Shown: one piece after another, positions 26,001-39,400 of the stretch
How the letters are laid out: each line of letters opens with the position of its first letter
Numbering within the stretch: the stretch's first letter is position 1
Assembly: GCA_003999685.1 (NCBI GenBank)
Contig: CP021220.1
Location: forward strand, 2,976,001 to 3,040,000
DNA from: Taiwanofungus camphoratus
Lineage: Eukaryota > Basidiomycota > Agaricomycetes > Polyporales > Taiwanofungaceae
Direction: 5' to 3'
DNA length: 64,000 bases
The notes under the pieces: model-generated
The model's input: only the letters and a program-made list of their open reading frames with translations
Told to the model about the DNA's origin: nothing
The model's database searches: none
Translations under genes and position numbers: made by a program

Positions 26001-26626
26001 GTTACCTTCTTCCTCTTCCTCCTCGCTCTCACTTTCAGGACGTCCATCAGCCAGTGAATCTTCATCTGCGTCCGCTCCTTCGTCTTCATCCAAGTCCACT
26101 TCTGCAAACCGCACAGCATGAGGGCTCTTCGTATCGGAATGCTTTTTTTTCAGTTTTGAGGCTGACTTCGAATTCTACACATAGTATAAGGTCAGGATAC
26201 GACAAATGAGAATTCGCGTACATTATGTGAGAAGTTAAAGCCAGCGAATCTTTCTTCGTCACTCTCCTCAAAGGCCTCATCACTGTCAATGTCCTCATCC
26301 TCATCTTCGTCAATTTCCTCGTCATCCTCCTTCTCACCAACCAATCTCGGCCCACCGCTCTTCCCTGTCCTTCCGCCTTCATCGTCTTCAAGATCACTTC
26401 CACTCCCTTCGCCTCCGGCCCCAATCAATTCATCCTTTTCAAGTTGAAGCTTCACTTTTGAGCGCCGAACTTTCTCTGGCTGGTACTCGTATACGTCCGA
26501 GATGGTCCCTCCTGATAGGACCTTAGATTTTGACGACTGCCGTTTTGCATACCCCAGCGCGTTGGCTACTTTGCGGGACGGTGCCCGTAGTTTGTTCGTT
26601 TTCACTTTTTTTTGCAACCGAGCCAT
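23036..26626 (-). CDS. UTP14: U3 snoRNP-associated protein UTP14
   Basis: Nine exons on the minus strand: 26626-26222, 26174-25577, 25504-25272, 25207-25130, 25079-24246, 24194-23598, 23541-23467, 23414-23133 and 23074-23036, 1046 aa in frame. Long acidic stretches (EEIDEDEDEDIDSDEAF) alternate with conserved basic blocks: MSLRKSAKILTSQSGANRTL, KIKSKTYRRLKKKERVRLA, RATLRHKNTGKWAK and FEQRELVALAFAGDNVVKDF. The C-terminus reads PGWGSWGGKGAK, HVIISEKRDKKAAKYMVKDL and VGFQRATLPRVVKKMG, the classical UTP14 tail. The last exon is only 39 nt. UTP14 is part of the small-subunit processome in the nucleolus and activates the helicase Dhr1 to release U3 snoRNA. It is next to the ubiquitin-L40 gene on the same strand and convergent with the Nramp gene (235-bp gap). 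Confidence 0.96.
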
Positions 26627-26946
26627 GAAATGAAGTCAAGATATGAGTCCCCCAAGGTGAACTATGTAAATAAGTAAGAGCGTCGTTAATCCCATCGAGA
26701 GTATATCACTCCTTCATTGAGCTATCCACCACGTGACCTTCGATCGTATGCTGACAGTCACACTTCCACAAGTCTTTGATCTGGATTTCGAGAGAGGTGG
26801 ATGCATCGGATCCAATTTAATTGTCTCGTAGAAAATGCATGATATGTTGCATATCGAATGTGATACAAGTAGAAAGGCCCTCCCCACGGGCACTCAGCAT
26901 GAGCATCCATACAACAGTAACATGCGATAGAAAGAAGCGGATACCA
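26627..26946. other. Intergenic, no gene recognised
   Basis: These 320 bp between two minus-strand genes hold the 3' end region of the ubiquitin-L40 gene and the promoter of UTP14. A CACGTGACC motif at about 26730 could be a regulatory site; nothing else stands out. Confidence 0.4.
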
Positions 26947-29062
<2,116 letters not shown>

Positions 29063-30975
29063 ATGGCTTTAGATCTATTCTGCATATATAGGCCATTTCC
29101 AGTTACATGGGGTACCATGGTCTGTCTTTCGCCATACGCCTCCTTTCAGCCGGTTTACGCCTTCCCGAATCGTAGGTACGAGCGATCGTGGGGTGTGTTC
29201 TTCATATCATTCGAGGAATTCCTCACTTTTGCCTGGCCGGTCATCACGGTAACGGACCAGTGGACAGGCAAGGCGCATGTTGTGACGCGAATGACCAACA
29301 TAGGAGCGTTCATCAAGATGATTAAGACACGGTGAGAGTAGTTCTGCTTTCTTGTATCTCATTGTGCTCACAGTTGCATAGATTTGGTGAAACGCTACCC
29401 ATGGTAGACAATATCTTACGCGTCAGCCCTTTCGAGACTGCACAGCGGCACCTACGCACTATATCCGATTACGCAACCTACCGGAAGGTATACGCCACTC
29501 TCCCCGCCGCAGTCCTTGCTGCACTCAAGGTGCGCGTACGAAGTGGGGAACCCAAGGCAGTCCGCGACCTTTGGAACGCGATGGACAAGACATTCCTTTC
29601 CATTGATTTTGAATGGTCGGAACGGAACACGTCGTCCTGTCTTGAATGGGGTTATGCGGCGGTCCGATGCGGCCACTTGGAAACGTGAGTAGTGATATGG
29701 CGTGTGTTGCGTCTTTGTATTGACAGCAATCCCGCATGTTGACTCCTTGCAGAGTGGGAACATGGCCTCCTGACCCGGAGCAAAACTACAGTAGACGACA
29801 TCACAGACAGCAAGACAAAAGCCTTCTATTGACCATCCCGTATGTCCAGACGCGGTCATTATATTATTGGTGAATACGTTGATAAGGTGCACAACAAGTT
29901 CCGACCGAATTTCCCTTGGGCTGTGCGTGCATCGAGTCATCCATCGATTTTACTGTTGTCTGATCGCTTCTGACAGTACGGGGTGGGAGATTTTGCTTGA
30001 AGTAGCATCAAGCGGTGCTGATCGTGGAGTCCCCTTTAGTTTGGAGAGAGCCAAGTGATTACAAAGGCAAAGCTTCCGCAAGTAATTCAGGCGATAGTCA
30101 GGTTGGTGTGTTGCCCAAATTAGCCTGTCACTTACTTCTATGAAATGATTGGCACAATTGCAGTAGTCTCGTTAGCCCAGATTCGGAAACAGTGGCCAAT
30201 TGTCTCGTTCTCGTTGGGCATGGCATTAGCGGGGACCTCCAGCGTCTAGAGGAAATGAAAATTAGTACGACATATATTGGCTATTGCTTCTCACTCTTTG
30301 ACGCCTATTTGTTTCCAAGAACTACCGCATAATGTTCTCATAATCGACACTTCCGCTTTTGAGAGGCAGCTTTTCAATACTGGTCAAAGAGGGATTATGC
30401 ACGACCCTTCGGGGAGGCTCAGGGAGCACGGCACAACCCTGTCTTTGACGAACATGCTACGGTCCCTTGGCGTCAATATACAGTGCACCATGCATAACTC
30501 GGGCAACGATGCTTTCATGACCCTCGTGGGCCTGCAACTTCTTCTGGATCCAGAGAACACAAAGGTTCCCATCCCGAAGGCGGTCAGAGACATGTGCCCA
30601 ATAGGAACCCCAAGAAGTGCTACCAGGAGTCCTTCAGGCCTACCTTCTATTACCCTCGCACCGACACCGCCGGTAGGCTTCCCGGTTGGCAAAAGGCCAT
30701 CAAATTCTGGTTCACCGAGTTCGCAATCTCCGAGGACTCCGGACGGATACTTCGATCAGGATTTCGCCTCAGTCAGGTCACCCGGACGCTCTCCAAGCTA
30801 TTATTCTATGAATGATCGGGCTTTGCGGAGACAGAGCGTTCTGTCTACTCACGACGGGAGAGGACCTAGGCCGAGGGTGAACTCGAGTGGTAATGCAGAT
30901 GATTTGGCGGAGCATATTACTTGGTTAAATTTCAAGCATGGTGTTTTGAATACTGCTGTTCTGGAGTCATCTTAG
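29063..30975 (+). CDS. Gfd2/YDR514C-like protein with an RNase H-like exonuclease domain
   Basis: Exons read at 29063-29331, 29382-29684, 29753-about 29790, about 29850-29922, 29977-29982 (six nt), 30040-30101, 30164-30264 and 30320-30975. The start MALDLFCIYRPFPVTWGTMV fits the family better than an ATG 108 nt upstream. The domain includes DKTFLSIDFEWSERNTSSCL (first acidic exonuclease motif, DFE), HYIIGEYVDKVHNKFRPNFP, LVLVGHGISGDLQRLEEM (GHGISGD), LPHNVLIIDTSAFERQLF and CTMHNSGNDAFMTLVGLQLL (HNxGNDA). This order is that of the Gfd2/YDR514C-like exonuclease fold seen in fungi. The C-terminal 130 residues are S/P/R-rich and disordered. At about 29790-29850 no GT-AG pair keeps the frame: a 59-nt canonical intron leaves it off by one. 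This could be a real lesion, an unusual splice or a sequence error. Substrate unknown. Confidence 0.8.
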
Positions 30976-31131
30976 ATCCGGCTCGTGGCGCGGACACCTT
31001 TGATGGACTATGTGTACTTATTCAGTGCTGGGACAAGGACTACACTGGCTTCTGATGCCGCGCATCCACAGGCTCAGCATATTGACCTCAAGACCGTGTG
31101 CTAATTGAATACGCGAGCATGGTCTATACAT

Positions 31132-33041
31132 TTAAACGACAGAATAACTATCGACAGACACGGTGGCGTCTTCTGAGTAAACAACCTCCTCTCCGTTGTC
31201 CACGCGCGTGACTCCAGCCAAGTGTACTCCGGCCACGCTGCCCTGTCCGACAAAGGAAACTCGAACAGGGAAGAATGCACCCGGGTCGTCGCCCCCAACA
31301 GCAAATTCTAGCGAACCAGAACGCTCTTCGGAGTTCACCAAGGGGATGGACCAGTCCAGTGAATGACTAGAAGAGTTCAGAGCCCATTCGCCACTGTGAG
31401 AGGAGACCGTTGGATAGGAACCATCACTGCGCAGTTTCCGAATATGCGATCAGTAAAGGGCACGAGACAATGCTTCATCCATGTTACGTACGGAAGAGGG
31501 ATAGAGATGACAAGATCATGTAACGTGACACCCTCATTTTCGAGTTCGTATTCGATGTTCACTTCACAAGTCCCATCATTTGATGGCGTGGGCCAACAGT
31601 TGACTGCAGAAAGTGCTTCGTCAACTACCACCTATCTTCAAGCCGATCTGAATGGACTTACTGGATAAGGGCACGTAGGTCTCATCTTTCCCTGCGTATC
31701 TCCACTTCAGGACTGCAAGCGACTGCCCCACGGGGAAGCCACGGGTTGGATCCTTTAGAGCTACCACGCGTTCTCTGTTCGCGGCAAATTTCCCCACATT
31801 GGGGTGCTGTTTAAATTGAAGTTCCGGTCCGAAAGTCGTTGACGCTGGGGCCAGGGCGAGTTTGACACGGGCAAGTGAAGGGTCCGATATTTGAAGGTTC
31901 ATGTCACCTTTCAGTTCCAAGTTGTTAAGGCCGCCTTCACGGACCATTTCAACGCTGATTGTCTCTCGCACGACAACATGTACACTGATGGCAGCTGTCA
32001 GTAGAGAATGGGTGCCATACAGACGAACAAAGTACCTCTCAGCTGTAACGGCAGGCAAGCTGCCTCTGTCACTTTTGGGCTCGGGAGTGGCTGCAGCTGG
32101 CGTAGCAGGAGTCGACATGTCCTCCGAGAGTAAAGCCTCTCCTCCCAAAGCATCCAATAATTCTGCCTGCCTTGTCTTTTTACTTCCTAACTTCATCCCA
32201 CTACCCTTGAACGCAGGAGTGCGTGAAGGCGCGGGTGACGCTGTACGAATAGGTGTAATTGGCGGGGTATCGAAACGCTGAGGGACGGGTGAGTAGCCAG
32301 TGATACCGCCCCCAAGGTAACTACCTCCCGAAGGCCCACCAGCAGCAGCACGTCTCTGTTGTTCTCGACGCTGCATTTCAAGTTGTTTGGCTCGGCGCTT
32401 TAGCTCCTCCTTCGCCTCGGCTTCCTTGTTCTATTTGCGAGATGTAAATGCACACGTACGACGACCCTCCGCCGTTTACACTCACCCTAGAGATGATTTC
32501 TTGAATCTTTTCCTCATGACTCTCCATTTCCAAGACATTCCGTACTTGCATGAGGTTGACTTGTTCCCGGTAGCCTAGACTCACGATCTCGTCAAAGGCC
32601 CCAAGCAGCTCGAACGCGTTCTTGAGAATTTCCCGTTGCTCAGCACTTCTACACATGTCCGAAACCACTCGCGCGAAGAGGTGCAAAGTTTCGATATCTT
32701 GTAAGATGTTGGATGCTTTATTTGTGATGAGCAGAATGTATAAATCTTCAAGAGGCTGGTAGACATAGCGAACGTCGGCAGTCTCCACGGAAGTGTGTTG
32801 TGTGCCAGTTGGGATTAACTTTGGAAACGAAGCGAGTAAAGACTCAATCCGTGCTCTAGTCATGTCGCGAAATTGCCGTGAGATGACCGCTAGCGTCGAG
32901 CCTAGTCACAATACAGCACGACATTTGCGTTAATGTAGACGTACCTTTGCCACCCTTAGTGCATATTGAAGCGGCAAGGACTACCTAGAGGTAGACTGAT
33001 CTGTATGTGGAGTACAGTCTGATAAAATCGGCACCTACCAT
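31132..33041 (-). CDS. RET2: Coatomer subunit delta (delta-COP)
   Basis: Seven exons on the minus strand: 33041-33039, 32984-32945, 32901-32486, 32430-32036, 31984-31662, 31603-31492 and 31426-31132, 527 aa in frame. The first exon is the ATG alone. The N-terminal longin domain reads VVLAASICTKGGK, STLAVISRQFRDMTRARIES and VRYVYQPLEDLYILLITNKA; a charged helix and a P/S-rich linker follow, then a mu-homology domain with SVHVVVRETISVEMVREGGL, ASTTFGPELQFKQHPNVGKF, NCWPTPSNDGTCEVNIEYEL and VNSEERSGSLEFAV. This is the full delta-COP architecture and normal length. The protein is part of the COPI coat for retrograde Golgi-to-ER transport. It converges on the Gfd2-like gene with a 156-bp gap. The internal stretch 31685-32036 is one exon despite a short in-frame intron next to it. 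Confidence 0.96.
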
Positions 33042-33671
33042 AGTATCTGCGTCCAGATGCCAGTGGTAACTTCCAAGAAAATAAATACAGACAGAGTGAT
33101 CAACGCAAGCGTTCTGCTTGATATCTATGTGCTTGTGATGTTATATGTAAAGGATCGCAGTACCAATCGCTTGAGGCGGAAGATGAAGACCACTAGAGAC
33201 GCGTTCACCGGATGGGTCACGACGTGTCACCTCCTTTCAGAGTCCAGATGATTTAAATAAGCGCCTAGTATCCAATCCTCCAAACGTGGTCCTTGCCAGT
33301 GCTAAACATGTTGAGCTTCCAGGTTGACGAAGTCACCAAGTCGCATATTGCATTAGTGACTGAGTATATCTCGTTATCCGCTGAGTACGGCATACATGCG
33401 CGCTTCCTTACGTTGTAAATGCAGGAGTCAAACTTTGTTGCTCATCACCGCCCGCATTCATGAATCCCAAGAATAATAAACATGGTAAGTATGAGAAATT
33501 TTACGTTTGCCTCTTCCATGAGCAGGAGTCAGAGGGACATGACTGCTGCACAAATATCTTTATGCCAGATTCAAAAATTGGCGATTATTTCTGGGTGTCG
33601 GTGATCGCTTTCGACACAATCAAGATGGTCATTCCACAGATGACAGTGAATAAACCTGAGTATAAACGAGA
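33042..33671. other. Intergenic, upstream of delta-COP
   Basis: No gene recognised. This 630-bp stretch has normal base composition and CpG content and holds the delta-COP promoter. A 78-codon frame at 33460-33696 has no family resemblance. CpG dinucleotides stop abruptly near its right end. Confidence 0.45.
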
Positions 33672-34468
33672 GCCCTATAGGATTGAAACAGTATGATGGT
33701 TTATCATCTACTTTATAAGGATCTTACACACTTTGAGTTTCTGTATAACTTGAGATATCTATTTTCCATTCAGTGTCAACTTTGTCAGACATTGTTGTCC
33801 ACTCACAGGTGCACTTGTTAGGACAAATTCATGGGATTATGGTGGAAAGACAAATGTCCCCCACTAAAATTCCAGTAGACCTGTAATATCTCCCAATTTC
33901 CCTAAGGTGATGTTGGACATTCAAACTACAACATATGTGAGACATGTTTATGGATTCATTGAAGGTGAAAGATATACACAGCAAGTAATGAATTAATGTA
34001 AACTGCAGACATAACCCATCTGTTGGTAGAATCCCACACAAGTGATTGTGATATACATCTGGAAAGTGAAAATTTGCTCAGATATAATTTGTAGTATTAC
34101 TCAAAGCTTGATACTATTGATGTGTTTATTACAATGATGTCTTTGTGGCCCACTGCAACAAAAAGAGAATCTGTAGAATGCTATCTTATTGTAAGAATGC
34201 AAAAAGTCTAGTTCCAGTAATAATACATACATAGTAAATATTCCATGGTTGACTGCATACAAGATAAGTGAATTAGAGTCTGAGTGTTGCAAGAACATAT
34301 TGGTTAATTTAGATACTGACTTTCAGTCAAATAAGACAATGCATCATATTTGAATCCAGGCTGCTTGTGATATAGTAACTAGAATAATATCACTGTGACA
34401 TAAAAATCTGTAACTGCAGAAAAGACTGTTTGTAATCCTTCTAAAGTCTACATTAAGATGGTAGTATT
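33672..34468. repeat. CpG-free AT-rich fossil DNA, left part
   Basis: I find no CG dinucleotide from 33672 to the left LTR, about 800 bp, although the flanking host DNA has many. TG and CA are common instead. This is the footprint expected from long-term cytosine methylation followed by deamination in silenced repeats. It continues at 42494-43365 on the other side of the LTR element, so the two parts were one block of about 1.7 kb before that insertion. No coding frame or family can be read; it is probably a very old, decayed element. Confidence 0.6.
34464..34468. repeat. Target-site duplication, left copy (GTATT)
   Basis: The five bases GTATT directly before the left LTR recur at 42489-42493 directly after the right LTR. 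A 5-bp duplication is normal for Ty3/Gypsy integration and shows that the element ends are correctly placed. Confidence 0.9.
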
Positions 34469-34944
34469 TGAAACAATTTCTATTTCTTATCATTACCACG
34501 GTCATTGCTTATTCATGGACTATTACTGTACGGGCCCCGGATCGGCCCCGCTTACGCATAGGACTCTGACTCATATCCGGGCCGCTTACCACATTCCTCA
34601 TTACTCACACGTATTGCTAATACGCCCGGATCGTACCACTTTCTGATTATCTATAGTCGTATCACATTACGGACCTCCTGCCCTAGAGTAGTTCTTGGTC
34701 CGTGCTCACGATACGTACTTGTATATATAGCATGTACTTAGTTTAGCTCAGACCTTAAGTCTGATCTGGTTACCATTATATTCGTGTCTTGTATCCTCTC
34801 GCTCACATCTGAGTGATACTCGCTCGAGTCTACGGACTTCACGACACTCGGTCTATATCGACCATAAGACCTCGCCACCTTCTATCGTGGTCAGGCCCTC
34901 ACGTGTGAGGCATCGTCTAGGATCCAAGATACCAATTTGTATCA
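34469..34944 (+). repeat. Left LTR
   Basis: 476 bp, starts TGAAACAATTTC and ends TTTGTATCA. Contains TATATATA at 34722-34729, a likely core promoter, and the segment TAAGTCTGATCT at 34756-34767. Confidence 0.97.
34722..34729 (+). promoter_or_regulatory. TATA box of the LTR promoter
   Basis: TATATATA lies 34 nt upstream of TAAGTCTGATCT, a usual TATA-to-start distance, which suggests that R and the element's RNA begin near 34756. Confidence 0.6.
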
Positions 34945-34946
34945 AA

Positions 34947-34958
34947 AGATCAGACTTA
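34947..34958 (+). promoter_or_regulatory. Primer-binding region complementary to the LTR (self-primer type)
   Basis: Two bases after the left LTR, AGATCAGACTTA is the exact reverse complement of TAAGTCTGATCT at 34756-34767. There is no TGG-starting tRNA-type site next to the LTR. Elements of the Tf1/sushi group use the first bases of their own RNA as primer, and this arrangement fits that. Confidence 0.65.
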
Positions 34959-35091
34959 CGCTAAGCCGCCCCTAGTACCATCTAGCGGGCATACATCCAT
35001 TACCACGTCTTACCTCAGGACCGTTGATCCTGACTATTGGGGGTTACCTTCACGGGGAGAGGAACCACTTCTCTACGACATCGAACAACGA

Positions 35092-36423
35092 GTGTTCGTA
35101 GACGCGAACCGGAACCCGATCTATCCGAGTTCACCGCTTACCTGGGTTAGAACAACATCCAGACGACCAATCCAACAAGCACAGGCCAACCTCGCTACTT
35201 ACTTCCAGCGAAACCCTGTCGACGAAGGAAAAGACATCGGCATCTTATTCACGGGAGGATCGCAGGAAGTCACACCAATCGAACCCATCCCTGAAGGCTC
35301 GTTCACCACCTCCACTTCACGAACCCCTACTCCCACTCCATCCTCTTCCACATCCGCTCCTATTATATCCGAACCCACACCTCGACGAGTCACGATGGCA
35401 ACCATTGGGAACATGACACAACAGCAGCTGGAGGCACTCATCGCTCGCCTCCAGACCCAGCAGCAAGGAGCTCGAGCCCTCAAGCTCGACATCCCTGCGC
35501 CGGACCCCTTCACTGGGCAAGGGGAAGATCTGGATCGGTTCATCCAGCGGGTGGAACATTACTTCGTTGCCACCAATAACACCAACCTCAGCGACGACGC
35601 AAAGATCGCATTCACGGTCGCCCTCATGAAGGGAGGACAAGACGCACGCATATGGCGTGACACGTTCTACGAACGGGCAGCGGGGGGTCAAGCACCTTAC
35701 AGGACATGGGACCTGTTCAAGGGATCTCTCAAGTTGGCATTCCCTGAACACGAGGGAGTGCAGCGAGCGCATCAGGTGCTCATGGAGTTGCCAGCCAAAC
35801 AACTCAACAAGAAAACGAGGGCCACTACCAAGATGTACGTGGAGAGATTCCGACTTCTGGCCGAAAAGGCGAAGTTGAAGGACGCAACCATCGATGCGAA
35901 CGGACAGCGCACCGAGAACGACTACCCTACCCTCAGGGCGATATTCATCAAAGGGCTGGACCGACAAATCTATGCCACCTTAGCCGGAAGGGCCACATCC
36001 GAGAGGCCGGACACCATGGACAAATGGTATCGAGATGTCCTATCATTGGACGCAATCTATAGAGGGATCGACCAGATCTCCAACGTCACCACCTCAGTCG
36101 ACTATGGGGAACCCATGGATGTCGACGCAGCCGTTACCCGCCCCGCTCGCACCTCTTCATCCACCCCTAACAGGAAGCAGTGGACGGACGGTTGCCCCTT
36201 GAACGAAAGTGAAAGGAAATACCACCGAAACAATAACCTATGCTTCTATTGTCACAATAGGGGACATTCATCGCGAGACTGTCGCAAGAAAGCAGCGGCA
36301 ATGACGAAGAACACGCCCAAGGCGCAAGACTCGTGCCCCGCGGACTATCGCTCTTACATCAAGAGCTTGTCGGCCGACGAAAAGAGAGAGGTCATGGAAG
36401 AATTGGCCACGGAGGATTTTTAA
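35092..36423 (+). CDS. gag: Gag polyprotein of the LTR element
   Basis: The frame is open from just inside the left LTR edge. The track of sense codons upstream has no ATG until 35395 (MATIGNMTQQQLEALIARL), so the true start is uncertain: ATG 35395 or a non-ATG start further up. A capsid-like region reads PAPDPFTGQGEDLDRFIQRV, then RTWDLFKGSLKLAFPEHEG, typical of Ty3-type Gag. A single CCHC knuckle, CFYCHNRGHSSRDC, lies near the C-terminus and should bind the RNA. The pol frame overlaps its end by about 90 nt in the -1 frame. Confidence 0.85.
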   Translation: MFVDANRNPIYPSSPLTWVRTTSRRPIQQAQANLATYFQRNPVDEGKDIGILFTGGSQEVTPIEPIPEGSFTTSTSRTPTPTPSSSTSAPIISEPTPRRVTMATIGNMTQQQLEALIARLQTQQQGARALKLDIPAPDPFTGQGEDLDRFIQRVEHYFVATNNTNLSDDAKIAFTVALMKGGQDARIWRDTFYERAAGGQAPYRTWDLFKGSLKLAFPEHEGVQRAHQVLMELPAKQLNKKTRATTKMYVERFRLLAEKAKLKDATIDANGQRTENDYPTLRAIFIKGLDRQIYATLAGRATSERPDTMDKWYRDVLSLDAIYRGIDQISNVTTSVDYGEPMDVDAAVTRPARTSSSTPNRKQWTDGCPLNESERKYHRNNNLCFYCHNRGHSSRDCRKKAAAMTKNTPKAQDSCPADYRSYIKSLSADEKREVMEELATEDF

Positions 36424-39400
36424 AGGGGCAGGGTGAGTCGACGCAACCACTGCCCATTTCAGTTTCATTGTCCCGTGTTGTATTAGTAGTTCGGAATGAA
36501 AGGGCCTTACACATTCCAATCACTGTGGGACGAAAAGACGTCGAGACGCGCGCTTTCATTGACAGCGGCGCCTCTGGGATATTCATACATCCCAAATTTG
36601 TCAAGGAACACAACATCCGCACTGAGGCTCTACCTCGCCCAATGCCTGTGTTCAACGTGGACGGAACAGCTAACAAACAAGCTGTCATCACAAAGAGGGC
36701 CCTTCTTTCGTACAAGATAGGAGGAGAACCCCGATTCGTTAAAGCCTATGTGGCCAGCATAGGAAAGGAAGATATTATCTTCGGACATACCTGGCTCAAA
36801 CTGGAAAACCCGGACATCGACTGGAAAACAGGACGGGTGGAGCTTAAACACCGCATGACCCTGGAGGAATCTAGGCAATGGAAGAGAAACCTGTTAGAAA
36901 CCAGAGCGAGACGACTAGAGATTAAAAGAATAGCGGCAGAATCTCTTTCCAGGGAAGTCATTAAAGCCCGTCAACCCTCGGTCGAAGAAGTAGAGGACGA
37001 AGGAGATGGGGACATCATGGACACCATGTCTCCAGTCTTACCAACTACGGAAACCTATCGTCAAACGACATCTCGTGACCCTCCGGTCTCAACCCCGGAA
37101 GAAAACTCGGTAAACGGTATCACACTCGAACAGGCCATGGAAACGATCCACGACGATGAGCTGGTCATAGCGTTCATCGAAGGAGATGACCGGATTACGA
37201 CGTACGGACGGGATTCATACCCCCCATATCGAGACACCCCGCTTAAGGAGAAGGAGTACCCTCTCGACGGAGCATATCGTCGCCTCGAAAATGGTCTAAT
37301 CTGGCAGGTCAAACATGACATCGGTCGGCTCACTACGTCCACGGAACTCGCTATCAAAGAACACGCGAAGAAAGAGGAGAAACCGGTCACGGAACTCGTT
37401 CCTGAGTACCTCCATGATCTCCTTCCGGTGTTCGACAAGCAAGCGGCAGCCCGACTCCCTAAGCACACGGAACACGACCATGAGATCAACCTGAAGGAAG
37501 ATTTCAAAGAATTCAAACAGTCGACCTATTCGCTCAACCGAGAGGAACGAGCGGAGCTGGATAAGTTCTTGGAAGAAAATCTTCAGAAAGGATACATTCG
37601 TCCGTCAAAGTCACCATTGGCCAGTCCGTTCTTCTTTGTAGAAAAGAAAGATGGGGGATATCGACCTTGCCAGGATTATCGGGAGCTTAACGAGGGAACT
37701 GTCAAGGATCGCTATCCACTCCCACTTATATCGGAACTCCTGGAACGGCTGAACAAGGCGACCATCTTCACCAAGATGGATCTCAGACAAGGGTACAATA
37801 ATATACGGATCCGAGAGGGTGACGAATGGAAGGCGGCTTTCGGCGTTCCAGCAGCTGGGGAAGGACCTCCCTCATTCTACGAACCCCTGGTAATGTTCTT
37901 CGGAATGTGCAATTCACCGGCGACATTCCAACGGATGATGAACACGGTCTTCGCGGACATGCTCAAGGAAGGATGGTTGGCAATCTATATGGACGACATC
38001 CTTATCTACTCAACGGACCCCGAGGAGCATGGGAAGCGAACACGGCGAGTTATCGAGCGGCTTAGAGATAACGACCTATACCTCAAACCGGAAAAATGCA
38101 AATTCGACGTGCAAGAAGTCGAATTTCTAGGCATGATCATCAGACCCGGACAACTTGCCATGGACCCAGTCAAGGTAGCTGGTATTAAGGATTGGCCGAT
38201 ACCTAAAAACCTCAGGGAGGTTAGGTCATTCGTCGGGTTTGGAAACTTCTATCGTCGGTTCATACATGGATTCTCGCATCTAGCCCAGCCCTTGATCTCC
38301 CTCACACGAAAGGACATCAAATGGCATTGGGACGACGAACAACAGGAAGCTTTCGAAGCATTAAAGAAGGCCTTCCTAGAACAACCGGTTTTGCAGATGC
38401 CTGACACAGAAAAGCCGTTCGCGTTGGAAACGGATGCATCGAAATTTGCCACGGGCGCCGTCCTCAGGCAAAAAGACGACAACGGGGATTGGCATCCATG
38501 CGGGTATATCTCCCAAAGCATGACACCGGCGGAACGAAACTACGATGTTTACGATCGGGAACTTATGGCGGTCATGAGGGGGCTCAACAAATGGAGTCAC
38601 CTCCTCATCGGTAGCCCGTATCCAGTCATGATTTACAGTGATCACAAGAATCTGACTTACTGGAAGACGGCACGGAATTTAAATCGAAGACAAGCACGAT
38701 GGGCTCTGCGCCTGTCCGAATTCGATTACCGGCTGGTTCATGTACCCGGCACACAAATGGTACAAAGTGACGCGCTCTCCCGACGCCCCGATCACGATGA
38801 CGGATCATCAGATAACCAAGACGTAACCATCCTACCAGACCACGTATGGGCAGCGGCAATCGACACGAACCTAAGGACTTCCATTAGGAAGGCAGGTGTA
38901 AACGACTTGGTATATATGGAAGGCCTGGATAACGCGCAAAACGGCTCCAACGATCATTGGACAGTTCAAGACGGAGAACTCCTCTATGATAATCGAGTAT
39001 ATATCCCTCTGGATGAGGGTCTGCGACGGCAAACGGTCTCAAATTATCATGACCTTCCACACGCCGGTCACCCTGGAATTCAAAAGACTCTCGCGTCTAT
39101 TCGACGAGATTACTGGTGGCCCGGAATGGCAGACTTCGTCGCCCGATATATTCATGGCTGTGGGACCTGTCAACAAATGAAGGTTAATACCCACCCGGAC
39201 CGACCCGCCCTCATCCCTATCCGAGCCGCCGCTCACGCAACACCGTTCAGCACGTTCTGTTGCGATTTCATCACGGATCTACCCCTTTCCAATGGCTACG
39301 ATTCGATTTTGGTCGTAGTGGACCACGACCTTAGTAAGGGGGTAATTTTCATTCCATGCAACAAAACCATTGACGCGCAAGGAACGGCGGAGCTTCTTTA

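Noticed and set aside
33460-33696. 78-codon frame upstream of delta-COP
   Set aside because: No family resemblance and it runs into the CpG-free fossil block.
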